27,567 nt of DNA from Treponema sp. UBA6988 (GTDB lineage: Bacteria > Spirochaetota > Spirochaetia > Treponematales > Treponemataceae), in assembly GCA_002448445.1 (NCBI GenBank), contig DJYC01000109.1, positions 4,803-32,369 of the forward strand, read 5' to 3'. The notes below the pieces were generated by a model. That model had not been told where the DNA came from. It worked only from the letters and a program-made list of their open reading frames with translations, and made no database searches. Of this stretch, positions 1 through 6,431 are shown one piece after another. Made by a program: the position numbers and the translations under genes. Each line of letters begins with the position of its first letter. The first letter of the stretch is position 1.

Positions 1-1725
1 GACTACTACCAGCCGGAAGCCTACGTGCCAGCCCGCGACCTTTACATAGAAAAAGACGCATCCGTAAACAAAGAAATAGACAAGCTGCGCCTTGCCGCAA
101 CCTATGCCCTAATGGAAAGACGCGACGTAATCATAGTGGCAACTGTTTCCTGCATCTACGGACTTGGCATGCCTGATCTCTACAAAGAAATGCAGGTTCA
201 CGTAGAAAAAGGCCAGGCCCTGGACATAAAAAAGTTTGCAGCATCCCTTGTTTCCGTCCAGTACCAGAGGAACGACATGGTGCTTGACAGGGGCAACTTC
301 CGCATAAAGGGAGACACTCTGGAAGTCTTTCCGCCCTACATGGAAACCGACCAGGCCTACCGCATAGAGCTTGACTTTGACGAGGTTTCAAGAATCCGCC
401 GCTACGACGTAATGAACGGCAATACAATAGAAGAACTTGACGAACTGAACCTCTTCCCCGCAAAGCACTTCGTAGTCCCCAAAGACATGCTGGGAAGTGC
501 AAAAGACCGCATCCTTTCCGAACTTGAAATGCGCGTGGAAGAACTTCGCGGACAGAACAAAATGCTTGAAGCAGAACGCCTAAAAACCCGCGTAACTTAC
601 GACATGGAAATGCTAAGCGAAATGGGCTACTGCTCAGGAATAGAAAACTATTCAGGCCCAATTTCAGGCCGTACCCACGGAGAACCGCCTGCAACCCTCT
701 TGCACTATTTCCCGGACGACTTCCTCTGCATGATAGACGAAGCCCATGTTACCGTTCCCCAGATTGGAGCCATGTACGAAGGAGACCGCAGCCGCAAGCA
801 GAACCTTGTGGACTTTGGATTCCGCCTGCCATCCGCACTGGACAACCGCCCGCTAAAAGCAGACGAATTCAACAAAAAAATGAACCAGGTAATTTTTGTT
901 ACCGCAACGCCCCGCCCCGAAGAAGTAAAAAAATCCACCCGCATCGTTGAACAGATAATCCGCCCCACAGGCCTCCTTGACCCAATAGTGGAAGTGCGCC
1001 CAAGCGAAGGCCAGATGCAGGACATCTACGTGGAAGTCCAAAAGCGCATTGCCAAAAACGAGCGCAGCCTTGTCCTAACGCTAACAAAAAAAATGGCGGA
1101 AGACCTTACCGACTACCTTACTGGCCTTGGCATGAAGGTAAAGTACATCCATTCGGAAATAGACACATTCGAACGCGTAGAAATCCTAAAGTCCCTTCGC
1201 GCCGGTGAAGTGGACGTACTAATTGGAATCAACCTCTTGCGCGAAGGAATTGACCTCCCGGAAGTAAGCTTCATTGCAATCCTGGACGCAGACAAAATAG
1301 GCTTCCTCCGCAGCACAACGTCACTCATCCAGATAATAGGAAGAGCCGCCCGCAACTCCGAGGGCATGGTCGTAATGTACGCAGACCGCATGAGCGACGC
1401 AATGAAGGAAGCCATAGACGAAACCCGCCGCCGCCGCTCAATCCAGGAAGCCTACAACAAGGAACACGGAATTACCCCAAAGACAATCCGCAAGGCCGTG
1501 GAAGACATACTCGTTCACCAAAAGGAAGACGCAGAGCAAAACGCCAGCGTAACACTGGAAGTCCTAAAAAAATCGCTCAACCTCTTTGTACCCGCCCAGC
1601 GCAAAAAACTTGTCGAAGCCCTCAAAAAAGAAATGGCCGACTGTGCCGAGCGCCTGGAATACGAACAGGCCGCCGTCTACCGCGACCAAATTGCCGAAAT
1701 AGAAAAACAGTACGGAACAAAGTAG
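1..1725 (+). CDS. uvrB: UvrABC system protein B, 5'-truncated by the window edge
   Basis: UvrB is the damage-verifying, helicase-fold subunit of nucleotide excision repair; it receives DNA from UvrA and recruits UvrC. The reading frame is open from base 1, so about 574 residues are present and roughly the first 90-100 (including Walker A) lie outside. Visible family signatures: DYYQPEAYVP at the very start, the IEKDASVN segment, YGLG, the SGRTHGEPPATL stretch, Walker B as MIDEAHVT (many UvrBs have DESH), GFRLPSALDNRPL, FVTATP, the helicase motif GRAARN, and a C-terminal UVR motif (KKLVEALKKEM...LEYEQAA) that contacts UvrC. No frameshift is seen. It is followed by a repeat-rich gap and no strong terminator was found. 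Confidence 0.97.
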   Translation, partial: DYYQPEAYVPARDLYIEKDASVNKEIDKLRLAATYALMERRDVIIVATVSCIYGLGMPDLYKEMQVHVEKGQALDIKKFAASLVSVQYQRNDMVLDRGNFRIKGDTLEVFPPYMETDQAYRIELDFDEVSRIRRYDVMNGNTIEELDELNLFPAKHFVVPKDMLGSAKDRILSELEMRVEELRGQNKMLEAERLKTRVTYDMEMLSEMGYCSGIENYSGPISGRTHGEPPATLLHYFPDDFLCMIDEAHVTVPQIGAMYEGDRSRKQNLVDFGFRLPSALDNRPLKADEFNKKMNQVIFVTATPRPEEVKKSTRIVEQIIRPTGLLDPIVEVRPSEGQMQDIYVEVQKRIAKNERSLVLTLTKKMAEDLTDYLTGLGMKVKYIHSEIDTFERVEILKSLRAGEVDVLIGINLLREGIDLPEVSFIAILDADKIGFLRSTTSLIQIIGRAARNSEGMVVMYADRMSDAMKEAIDETRRRRSIQEAYNKEHGITPKTIRKAVEDILVHQKEDAEQNASVTLEVLKKSLNLFVPAQRKKLVEALKKEMADCAERLEYEQAAVYRDQIAEIEKQYGTK

Positions 1726-1773
1726 AAGCCTGGAATTTTTTCCTTCTTTTCTCGGAGCGAATGCATTGGTTTT

Positions 1774-2010
1774 ACTGTGCCCGGCACTTCGTGTCCGGTC
1801 AGACCTCCATGGCATTTTATCCCTCTTGCAAACAAGCAGCGCCAAGGACGGCGCGTCATTTGTTAGCAGAAGAAACAGGCAAGTTTTCGCCAGAAAACTT
1901 GCGGGATAAAATGCCACGGAAGGCATTTTATCCCGCTTTCCATGGTTCCGGCTTTCGCCTCCATTCCTCCCTTCGGTCGGAACACGCTGCGCGTGCCATT
2001 CCAATCGGGG
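1774..2010. repeat. Intergenic hairpin cluster downstream of uvrB
   Basis: The 384-base gap between uvrB and the toxin-antitoxin pair holds dense inverted repeats and no convincing gene. A perfect 8-bp hairpin (AAGTTTTC, loop GCCA) spans 1881-1900. It directly abuts a perfect 15-bp hairpin at 1901-1936 (arm GCGGGATAAAATGCC, 6-nt loop). A further copy of one arm (GGCATTTTATCCC) lies at 1811-1823. A small CCGGCAC/GTGtCCGG hairpin lies near 1784-1800. The segment GGTTCCGGCTTTCGCCT at about 1944 recurs at about 25926. There is no T-run, so these are not standard terminators, although they could end or protect the uvrB transcript. Open frames across this region are by-products of the repeats. Confidence 0.75.
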
Positions 2011-2078
2011 CTAGGCTTTATATCAAGTACAAAAAAAACAGAAATGATGGTGGGTATCCATAAATTTTCTGCAAAATG

Positions 2079-2087
2079 TGGTATAAT
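2079..2087 (+). promoter_or_regulatory. Extended -10 promoter of the toxin-antitoxin pair
   Basis: TGgTATAAT is a consensus extended -10 element. No good -35 is seen 17 bp upstream. A purine-rich Shine-Dalgarno (AAGGGGG, about 2097-2103) lies 6-7 nt before the ATG at 2110. Any autoregulatory operator cannot be identified by eye. Confidence 0.7.
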
Positions 2088-2109
2088 AAATTGTAAAAGG
2101 GGGTGAACG

Positions 2110-2364
2110 ATGAGTTTCGAGGCATACAACAAATTTGCAACGGCAGTAAAAGAAGAAATGCAGTCTTTGAACTATGAAGAGCAACTTGGCATTTTGACTA
2201 TTGTTGTCAATGCAATGAATAGTAAAAAGAAAGAAACCCCAGCAATGAGCCTAGAAGAAAGACTTGCTTTGTTCAACGAATTTAAGGGGGCTATGAAAGT
2301 TCCTGCTGATTTTGATGCAAAAAAGGAGCTGACGGAATCTCTGGATGAAAGGTATGGCCTATGA
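2110..2364 (+). CDS. Putative antitoxin of a PIN-domain toxin-antitoxin pair
   Basis: An 84-residue acidic/basic protein preceded by a strong Shine-Dalgarno and an extended -10 promoter. Its stop codon overlaps the start of the PIN-domain gene in the ATGA arrangement (2361-2364), typical of translationally coupled antitoxin-toxin operons. The N-terminal half is predicted helical. The C-terminal part (FKGAMKVPADFD...LDERYGL) resembles the toxin-wrapping tails of small VapB-like antitoxins. The role as antitoxin is inferred mainly from size and position; I do not recognise a named family. Base composition is AT-richer than uvrB, consistent with a mobile accessory module. Confidence 0.7.
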   Translation: MSFEAYNKFATAVKEEMQSLNYEEQLGILTIVVNAMNSKKKETPAMSLEERLALFNEFKGAMKVPADFDAKKELTESLDERYGL

Positions 2365-2771
2365 GACTCTTTTTTGATTCTAATGTAATACTTGATTATC
2401 TTATCCCTACAAATTCTTTTCACGAAGAGGCAAGTAAAATTGTAAAGACTGTTTTTGAAGGAAAAGTAGAGGGGTTTATCTCTGCCCATTCAATGACAGA
2501 TATTTTTTATATTTCCAGAAAGTACATGTCAATAGAAGAGCGTCGGCGTTTTTTGATTCTTATAGCTTCGTTTTTTCAGATTGTTGTAGAGAATAAAGAT
2601 GATTTTCTTTATGTACTAAATGATGAGAACTTTTTTGACCTTGAAGACGGCTTGCAGATGAGATGTGCTGAAAATGCTAATCTTGATTATATTGTAACGG
2701 AAAACCTAAAAGATTTTGTAAATTCAAAGGTAAAATCAATAAGTATAAAAGAGGCTTTGGCTAAAGTGTAA
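2361..2771 (+). CDS. PIN-domain protein, probable VapC-like toxin ribonuclease
   Basis: A 136-residue PIN-fold protein, the usual length for VapC-type toxins, which are metal-dependent endoribonucleases acting on tRNA or rRNA. Visible motifs: the N-terminal FFDSNVILDYL (Asp6, with SN), the central SAHSMTDIFY (Thr46/Asp47), the acidic FFDLEDGLQMRCAENA segment (Asp93, Glu95, Asp96), and the C-terminal IVTENLKDF (Asn115, Asp118), matching the T-x-N-x-x-D-F ending of this PIN subgroup. It overlaps the upstream gene by 4 bp, so it is co-translated with its presumed antitoxin. The acidic metal-binding set appears intact. The specific RNA target cannot be read from the sequence. Confidence 0.85.
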   Translation: MRLFFDSNVILDYLIPTNSFHEEASKIVKTVFEGKVEGFISAHSMTDIFYISRKYMSIEERRRFLILIASFFQIVVENKDDFLYVLNDENFFDLEDGLQMRCAENANLDYIVTENLKDFVNSKVKSISIKEALAKV

Positions 2772-2835
2772 ACTGGCATTATTAAGCCAGTGCATGTTAA
2801 GCAAAAAAAAATGCGCAAAAATCCCCCTTTGCATG

Positions 2836-2864
2836 TTGACAGAGTGGCATTATTTCTGTAATAT
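2836..2864 (+). promoter_or_regulatory. Sigma70-type promoter of rpmB
   Basis: A perfect -35 TTGACA (2836-2841), a 17-bp spacer and a -10 TAATAT (2859-2864). Predicted transcription start is near 2871, giving a leader of about 33 nt. A small inverted repeat ACTGGC/GCCAGT (2772-2791) after the toxin gene has no T-run and is not called a terminator. Confidence 0.85.
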
Positions 2865-2903
2865 TGAAGAACTCATATCAGATTGAATAGGTAGGTAAGC
2901 GAT

Positions 2904-3143
2904 ATGTCAAGAAGTTGTGATGTTTGCGGAAAGCACACTGGACACGGTAATACTGTAAGTAATTCATATAACCACCAGAAGAGGACTTGGAAGCCTAATC
3001 TTCTTAAGATTAAGACAGAAATCGGCGGAACAACAAGAACTATCCGCATTTGTACACAGTGCCTCCGCAGCGGTTTTGTTACAAAGAAAATCAATGTAAC
3101 ACCAGCAAACGCAGGTGCAAAGAAAGCAGAAGGAACAAATTAA
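2904..3143 (+). CDS. rpmB: Large ribosomal subunit protein bL28
   Basis: A 79-residue bL28, a structural protein of the 50S subunit. It begins MSRSCDVCGKHTGHGN and continues with the family core KRTWKPNL and RTIRICTQCLRSG. Two CxxC pairs (Cys5/Cys8 and the RICTQC pair) mark the zinc-binding form of the protein. The C-terminus carries a short Ala/Lys tail. It has its own consensus promoter 40 bp upstream and an intrinsic terminator downstream, so it is probably a single-gene unit. The ribosome binding site (AGGTAGGTAAG region) is modest. The start gives the expected length. Confidence 0.97.
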   Translation: MSRSCDVCGKHTGHGNTVSNSYNHQKRTWKPNLLKIKTEIGGTTRTIRICTQCLRSGFVTKKINVTPANAGAKKAEGTN

Positions 3144-3145
3144 AG

Positions 3146-3215
3146 TTGTTCGCAAACTAAGAGTTGCCTAACAAACTAAAATTGTTCGCAAACTAAAGTT
3201 GCCTAACTAACTAAG
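3146..3215. repeat. Two-copy 36-bp tandem repeat in the rpmB 3' region
   Basis: Two imperfect direct copies (3146-3181 and 3182-3215) share TTGTTCGCAAACTAA and GTTGCCTAAC blocks, and a decayed third fragment (CTAAGTTATG) may follow. They begin 3 nt after the rpmB stop and precede its terminator, so they are probably transcribed in the 3' UTR. No protein is encoded. Confidence 0.7.
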
Positions 3216-3268
3216 TTATGTCCGGGTAAGCTAAAAATTGCCCGACAGAAAGTTTTTTTGCTTTTAAG

Positions 3269-3302
3269 AATTCCCGTCCGTGTTAGGGCGGGATTTTTTT
3301 TT
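3269..3302 (+). terminator. Intrinsic terminator of rpmB
   Basis: A G/C-rich imperfect stem (ATTCCCGTCC paired with GGGCGGGAT, short loop) is followed by a run of nine T residues. Confidence 0.8.
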
Positions 3303-3382
3303 GCTTCAAGAAAAAGATGCTTGCAAAGGTATTGCCACTCGATGGTACTTTGCAAATATGGGCCTAGCAGTTTAGGGGGCAG

Positions 3383-3511
3383 CCGTCATTCCGGGCTCCG
3401 ACCCGGAATCTGTGGTTCATGAACCATTCTTCGGCAAGCTCATGAACCTCGGCAGGCTATGGAGGGGCGGCGTAGTCGTTCCTGGTGGGTGAACTTGTCG
3501 AACCCTGGAAC
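3383..3511. repeat. REP-like palindromes between rpmB and the U32 gene
   Basis: The 424-base gap 3144-3567 contains no gene. Besides the tandem repeat and terminator it holds two palindromes. The first (3383-3413) is CCGTCAT + stem ATTCCGGG/CCCGGAAT + CTGT; its flanks recur at 20901-20930 around a different stem. The second (3478-3511) is GTTCC...GGAAC around GGGTGAACTTGTCGAACCC; its TGTCGAA core recurs in reverse orientation at 26095-26117. This is the form of REP elements, which are mobilised by RAYT transposases in many bacteria. No transposase is in the window. The self-complementary GGTTCATGAACC also occurs at 3413-3424. Confidence 0.75.
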
Positions 3512-3514
3512 AGT

Positions 3515-3560
3515 TATAAAAAATGGCAGCCCCTGAATCCACATTCGTAGCAGTTCAGGG
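3515..3560 (-). terminator. Possible terminator after the U32 gene
   Basis: Read on the minus strand, a 7-bp inverted repeat CCCTGAA/TTCAGGG (3554-3560 with 3531-3537, 16-nt loop) is followed by GCTGCC and a run of six T. The loop is long and the T-run is offset, so this is a weak call. Confidence 0.4.
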
Positions 3561-3567
3561 TGTCGGC

Positions 3568-5262
3568 TTAGCGTCCGTTGTCGCGGAAGACTCCTTCCTT
3601 GTAGCCTGGGTCCAGTGCTCGCAGGAGGTCTCCTTGGGTAAGGGGTATGCTGGTGTAAATTGCGCATGGGTGGCCGTCGCATACCCAGTTGTAAACTTCG
3701 CCGGTATTGGGGTTTACCAGGCAGAATTCTTCCGCTTTTAGCTTTCGGCTTACGATGGCCGGGGTAACAAGTTCCAAAAGGGTTTGCCGGGTTATCATGT
3801 TGAGCGGTGCAAGGGTGTAGAATGCAAAGCCTTCTTTTTTTTCTACCGCGGCAAGATGCTTGTCCGGCTGATTTTTTATACGCTCTTCAAGGGCGGCAAG
3901 TGCCTGGGGGCAAAGTTTTTCCCTTTCTTCCTGCCTGCGCTTGGTTAGCTGGGCTGCTTTCTTAAAGACAAAGTCGCTTTCTTCTGCTGTTAGTGCTCCC
4001 TTTATTTCGCCCGCCAAGAGGTAGGGGCTGTCTGCGGCTCCGCTTACGGTTACGTCAGCATCGCTTCTGTTGTAGTAGAATGCCGTGGTAAAGGGGCGGT
4101 GGCTTGCCTTGTAAAGTTCCGCTACGAAGGGCTTGGCATCTTCCTCTGTGATTTTTCCTTCCAGTGCGTCCAGGGCTTTTCTGTAGGCTCTGGTTACCAT
4201 GGCCACGTAGTAGATGCTTTTCATGCGGCCTTCTATTTTTAGGGAATCAACCCCGGCTTTTTTTAGGTCTGCAAGGTGGTCTATCATGCAGAGGTCTTTA
4301 GAAGAGAGTACTGCGGTAAAGTTTTCGCCTTCGTAGACCGGGAAGTATTCGTCGGGGCGTTTTTCTTCGTTAAGAACCAGATCTCCGCTTTGGGCAAGTT
4401 CGATTGCCTTTTGCATGGGGAGCGCGTCTTGGGTGGCGGTTTGCATACCAGCGTCAGTCTGCAAAGCAGCATCTGTCTGCTGAACCGCGCCAGTTTGCAA
4501 AGTTTCGCCACTCTGCATACCAGCGTCAGTTTGCTGAACCGCGCCAGTTTGCAAAGTTTCGCCACTCTGCAAAGCAGCGTCAGTTTGCAAAGCAGAACCT
4601 GCCTGCATACCACCGCCTGTCTGCATACCACCGCCAGCCTGTCCAAGAATGGGTGCCATAAGCTTGTAGTTCCAGCGGCATGTGTGCGAGCAAAAGCCTT
4701 CCTGTGCGCTCCGTCCGTTAAGATATGCGCTCATTAAGCAGCGGCCCGCGTATGCAATGCACATTGCCCCGTGAACAAAGCATTCAATTTCCATGTCGGG
4801 AACCGCATCCTTTATTTCCGCAATTTCCTTTAGCGAAGCCTCCCTTCCCATAACAACGCGCTTAAACCCAATGCTTTTGTACATTTTAACGGCTTCCCGG
4901 TTCATGCAGCTTGCCTGTGTGGAAAGGTGCAAATCTGCATTTGGAAAGTTCTTCTGAAGGATCGGAACTATGCCCAAGTCCTGGACAATAAAAGCGTCTA
5001 TTGGGTAAAGCTTAAAGTAGGGAATGTCTTCTATTAAACGGTCAATCTCTGAATTGTGGAATGAAATGTTAAGCGCACAGTGCAGGCGGCGGCCTGGAAA
5101 TAGTTCCTTTAGCTGGGCAACTTTTTTGTATTCGTCTTCGTAAAAATTGTCCGCCTTTACCCTAAGAGAAAAATTCTTTAGCCCAATGTATGCGGCGTCC
5201 GCACCGTAAGTGTAGCAGTAACGCAGCTTGTCCACGTTTCCTGCCGGAGAAAGCAGTTCCAT
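3568..5262 (-). CDS. Peptidase U32 family protein (TrhP/RlhA-like tRNA/rRNA hydroxylation family)
   Basis: A 564-residue U32-family protein. Despite the name, characterised members (TrhP, RlhA) are prephenate-dependent RNA hydroxylation factors. The N-terminal barrel begins MELLSPAGN with ADAAYIGL. The signature segment is CFVHGAMCIAYAGRC...GFCSHTCRW; Cys168, Cys175, Cys191 and Cys195 are the expected metal or Fe-S ligands. The core resumes with LSSKDLCMIDHL and SLKIEGRMKS. Between them, residues 210-275 are an inserted array of about eleven hexapeptides ending in Q-T or Q-S, absent from the family as I know it. The gene starts 16 bp after the hydrolase-like gene, so the two probably form an operon. 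The start follows AGGAT closely and gives the conserved N-terminus. The exact RNA substrate is not determinable. Confidence 0.88.
   Translation of the reverse strand: MELLSPAGNVDKLRYCYTYGADAAYIGLKNFSLRVKADNFYEDEYKKVAQLKELFPGRRLHCALNISFHNSEIDRLIEDIPYFKLYPIDAFIVQDLGIVPILQKNFPNADLHLSTQASCMNREAVKMYKSIGFKRVVMGREASLKEIAEIKDAVPDMEIECFVHGAMCIAYAGRCLMSAYLNGRSAQEGFCSHTCRWNYKLMAPILGQAGGGMQTGGGMQAGSALQTDAALQSGETLQTGAVQQTDAGMQSGETLQTGAVQQTDAALQTDAGMQTATQDALPMQKAIELAQSGDLVLNEEKRPDEYFPVYEGENFTAVLSSKDLCMIDHLADLKKAGVDSLKIEGRMKSIYYVAMVTRAYRKALDALEGKITEEDAKPFVAELYKASHRPFTTAFYYNRSDADVTVSGAADSPYLLAGEIKGALTAEESDFVFKKAAQLTKRRQEEREKLCPQALAALEERIKNQPDKHLAAVEKKEGFAFYTLAPLNMITRQTLLELVTPAIVSRKLKAEEFCLVNPNTGEVYNWVCDGHPCAIYTSIPLTQGDLLRALDPGYKEGVFRDNGR
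4438..4635 (-). repeat. In-frame 18-bp tandem repeat array inside the U32 gene
   Basis: About eleven 18-bp units encode hexapeptides of form [G/D]-[A/G/E]-x-[L/M/Q]-Q-[T/S], for example GETLQT, GAVQQT, DAGMQS and DAALQT. A higher-order block (GETLQT-GAVQQT-DA) occurs twice, which indicates recent duplication. Because the unit is a multiple of three, gain or loss of copies keeps the frame. The array also leaves several alternative frames open, which produces spurious overlapping open frames here. Confidence 0.93.
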
Positions 5263-5278
5263 ATCCTAATTCAGCGTC

Positions 5279-6337
5279 CTATTCCGAGCGAATGTTGTTG
5301 CGGTCAAGAATCTTTTGCCGCTGCGATTTCTCTTCTTCAGATTCTTCATATTCTTCCGGTCGCTTGGAAATTTCCTTTCCTGCCTTTTCCACAGCAAGGT
5401 GGGATTCATTCAGGAACTCGTCTGCAAACTGGAACATGTACATCATGTCTGGCCAAATGTCCAGGGTGCATTCAACCTTTGCCTGTGCCAAGAGGCTTTC
5501 AAACTGCTTTACCTGCTGGATGAGTATTTCTTTTTCTCCCATCTGGATAAAAAAGGGTGGAAAGCCTTCAAAATTCTTTGGCGGTGCCTTTAGCGGAGAG
5601 ATGAATATGTTTTCCGAATTGCTGTCGTAAGTGTACAGGTCGCTTGCCCTGCGCATTGAATCCCCGGAAAGCACTTCGTCGTAAACGCGGCGGCCTGTGA
5701 GCAGGGGGGAAGAGCGGGAGACATCAAGCCATGGAGAAAAGAAGACAACCTTTTTTACGCTCTTAAGCTGGTCTTCCGTCATGCGGAACATAAGTGCCAG
5801 TGTAAGACTTGCCCCGCTTCCGTCAGATGCAATTATTATGTTTGCGCCCGGCTCTTCTTTCTTGGGCTCTTCTTCCTTTAGGCCGAATGTGTATTCAGGT
5901 TTTTCCTTTGCGGAAGATTCAAGCCTTGCCGCTGCCTTTTCATCCGCATAGATTGAGCGGAATGCGGTAAGCAGGTCGTCTACGGAAGAAGGAAAGGGAT
6001 GTTCCGGTGCAAGACGGTATTCAGGAATTGCCACCCTGCAAGACGAATCGTTTGCAAGTGATGAGCAGAAGTTCCTGTAGCTTTGCCGCGAGCCGCCAAC
6101 AAAAGAACCGCCATGTATATAGAAGATAATTCTGTTTGAAGCATAAACCACAGGTGTAAGAAGGTCGTATTTTACCCCGCCTGCATCCTGTTCCGTGCAT
6201 TCAACACCGGCTGGAAGAAGTTCGCAAGAAAATTCATTCTCTATGCCTTTGCGGTATTCGTTTATCTCAATTTTTGGGCTAAGCACCAAAGCCTTTAGCT
6301 TTTTTACCGCTGCCCTACGGTCTGCTCTTGTATTCAT
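5279..6337 (-). CDS. Alpha/beta-hydrolase fold protein of the HSL type, catalytic triad apparently lost
   Basis: A 352-residue protein with the layout of hormone-sensitive-lipase-type esterases: an oxyanion-hole segment YIHGGSF (residues 73-79), then YRLAPEHPFPSSVDD (107-121), a nucleophile-elbow region IIIASDGSGASLTLAL, and FFSPWLDVS. The key residues differ. In the position of G-D-S-A-G-G the protein has S171-D-G-S-G-A, so the nucleophile site is Gly173 with a serine one place later. The usual Asp site reads GEKEIL (267-272), and the terminal His position is Tyr300 (MMYMF). An acidic/lysine-rich insert lies at about 139-162, and the C-terminal tail is charged. No signal peptide is seen. Divergent from metA with its own extended -10 promoter; GGTGGGG is the likely ribosome site. 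The U32 gene follows by 16 bp. A shifted-serine active enzyme cannot be excluded. Confidence 0.8.
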   Translation of the reverse strand: MNTRADRRAAVKKLKALVLSPKIEINEYRKGIENEFSCELLPAGVECTEQDAGGVKYDLLTPVVYASNRIIFYIHGGSFVGGSRQSYRNFCSSLANDSSCRVAIPEYRLAPEHPFPSSVDDLLTAFRSIYADEKAAARLESSAKEKPEYTFGLKEEEPKKEEPGANIIIASDGSGASLTLALMFRMTEDQLKSVKKVVFFSPWLDVSRSSPLLTGRRVYDEVLSGDSMRRASDLYTYDSNSENIFISPLKAPPKNFEGFPPFFIQMGEKEILIQQVKQFESLLAQAKVECTLDIWPDMMYMFQFADEFLNESHLAVEKAGKEISKRPEEYEESEEEKSQRQKILDRNNIRSE

Positions 6338-6365
6338 ATCCCCACCAACCTTTTTTCGTTACAGG

Positions 6366-6374
6366 ATTATAACA
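6366..6374 (-). promoter_or_regulatory. Extended -10 promoter of the hydrolase-U32 operon
   Basis: On the minus strand TGtTATAAT (-10 hexamer 6366-6371, TG at 6373-6374) lies 28 nt upstream of the ATG at 6337. No clear -35 is visible. It sits back-to-back with the metA promoter, only 22 bp from the TG of the opposing element. Confidence 0.65.
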
Positions 6375-6396
6375 TATTTTACAAATTGTTGCTATA

Positions 6397-6405
6397 TGCT
6401 ATAAT
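6397..6405 (+). promoter_or_regulatory. Extended -10 promoter of metA
   Basis: TGcTATAAT with the hexamer at 6400-6405. Predicted start is near 6412, so the metA leader is only about 20 nt. It carries AGGAG at 6422-6426, well spaced from ATG 6432. That leaves no room for a SAM riboswitch or T-box. Confidence 0.7.
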
Positions 6406-6431
6406 GTGCGTAAAATAATGTAGGAGTCTTT

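Noticed and set aside
1881..1936. CRISPR array in the uvrB intergenic region
   Set aside because: The repeats are inverted and adjacent, not regularly spaced direct repeats, and no cas gene is nearby.
1564..2132. Several open frames on both strands after uvrB
   Set aside because: They arise from inverted repeats (the same KRDKMP peptide occurs twice), have no ribosome site and no family resemblance.
2772..2791. ACTGGC/GCCAGT hairpin as terminator of the toxin gene
   Set aside because: The stem is short and no T-run follows on the plus strand.
4438..4635. CRISPR-like reading of the 18-bp repeats
   Set aside because: The units are contiguous without spacers and encode a periodic peptide within a conserved gene.
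4276..4737. Open frames on both strands overlapping the U32 repeat array
   Set aside because: An 18-bp repeat without stops in a frame leaves that frame open; the conserved U32 frame is the real gene.
6338..6431. SAM riboswitch or T-box before metA
   Set aside because: The predicted leader is only about 20 nt and no riboswitch fold or terminator is present.
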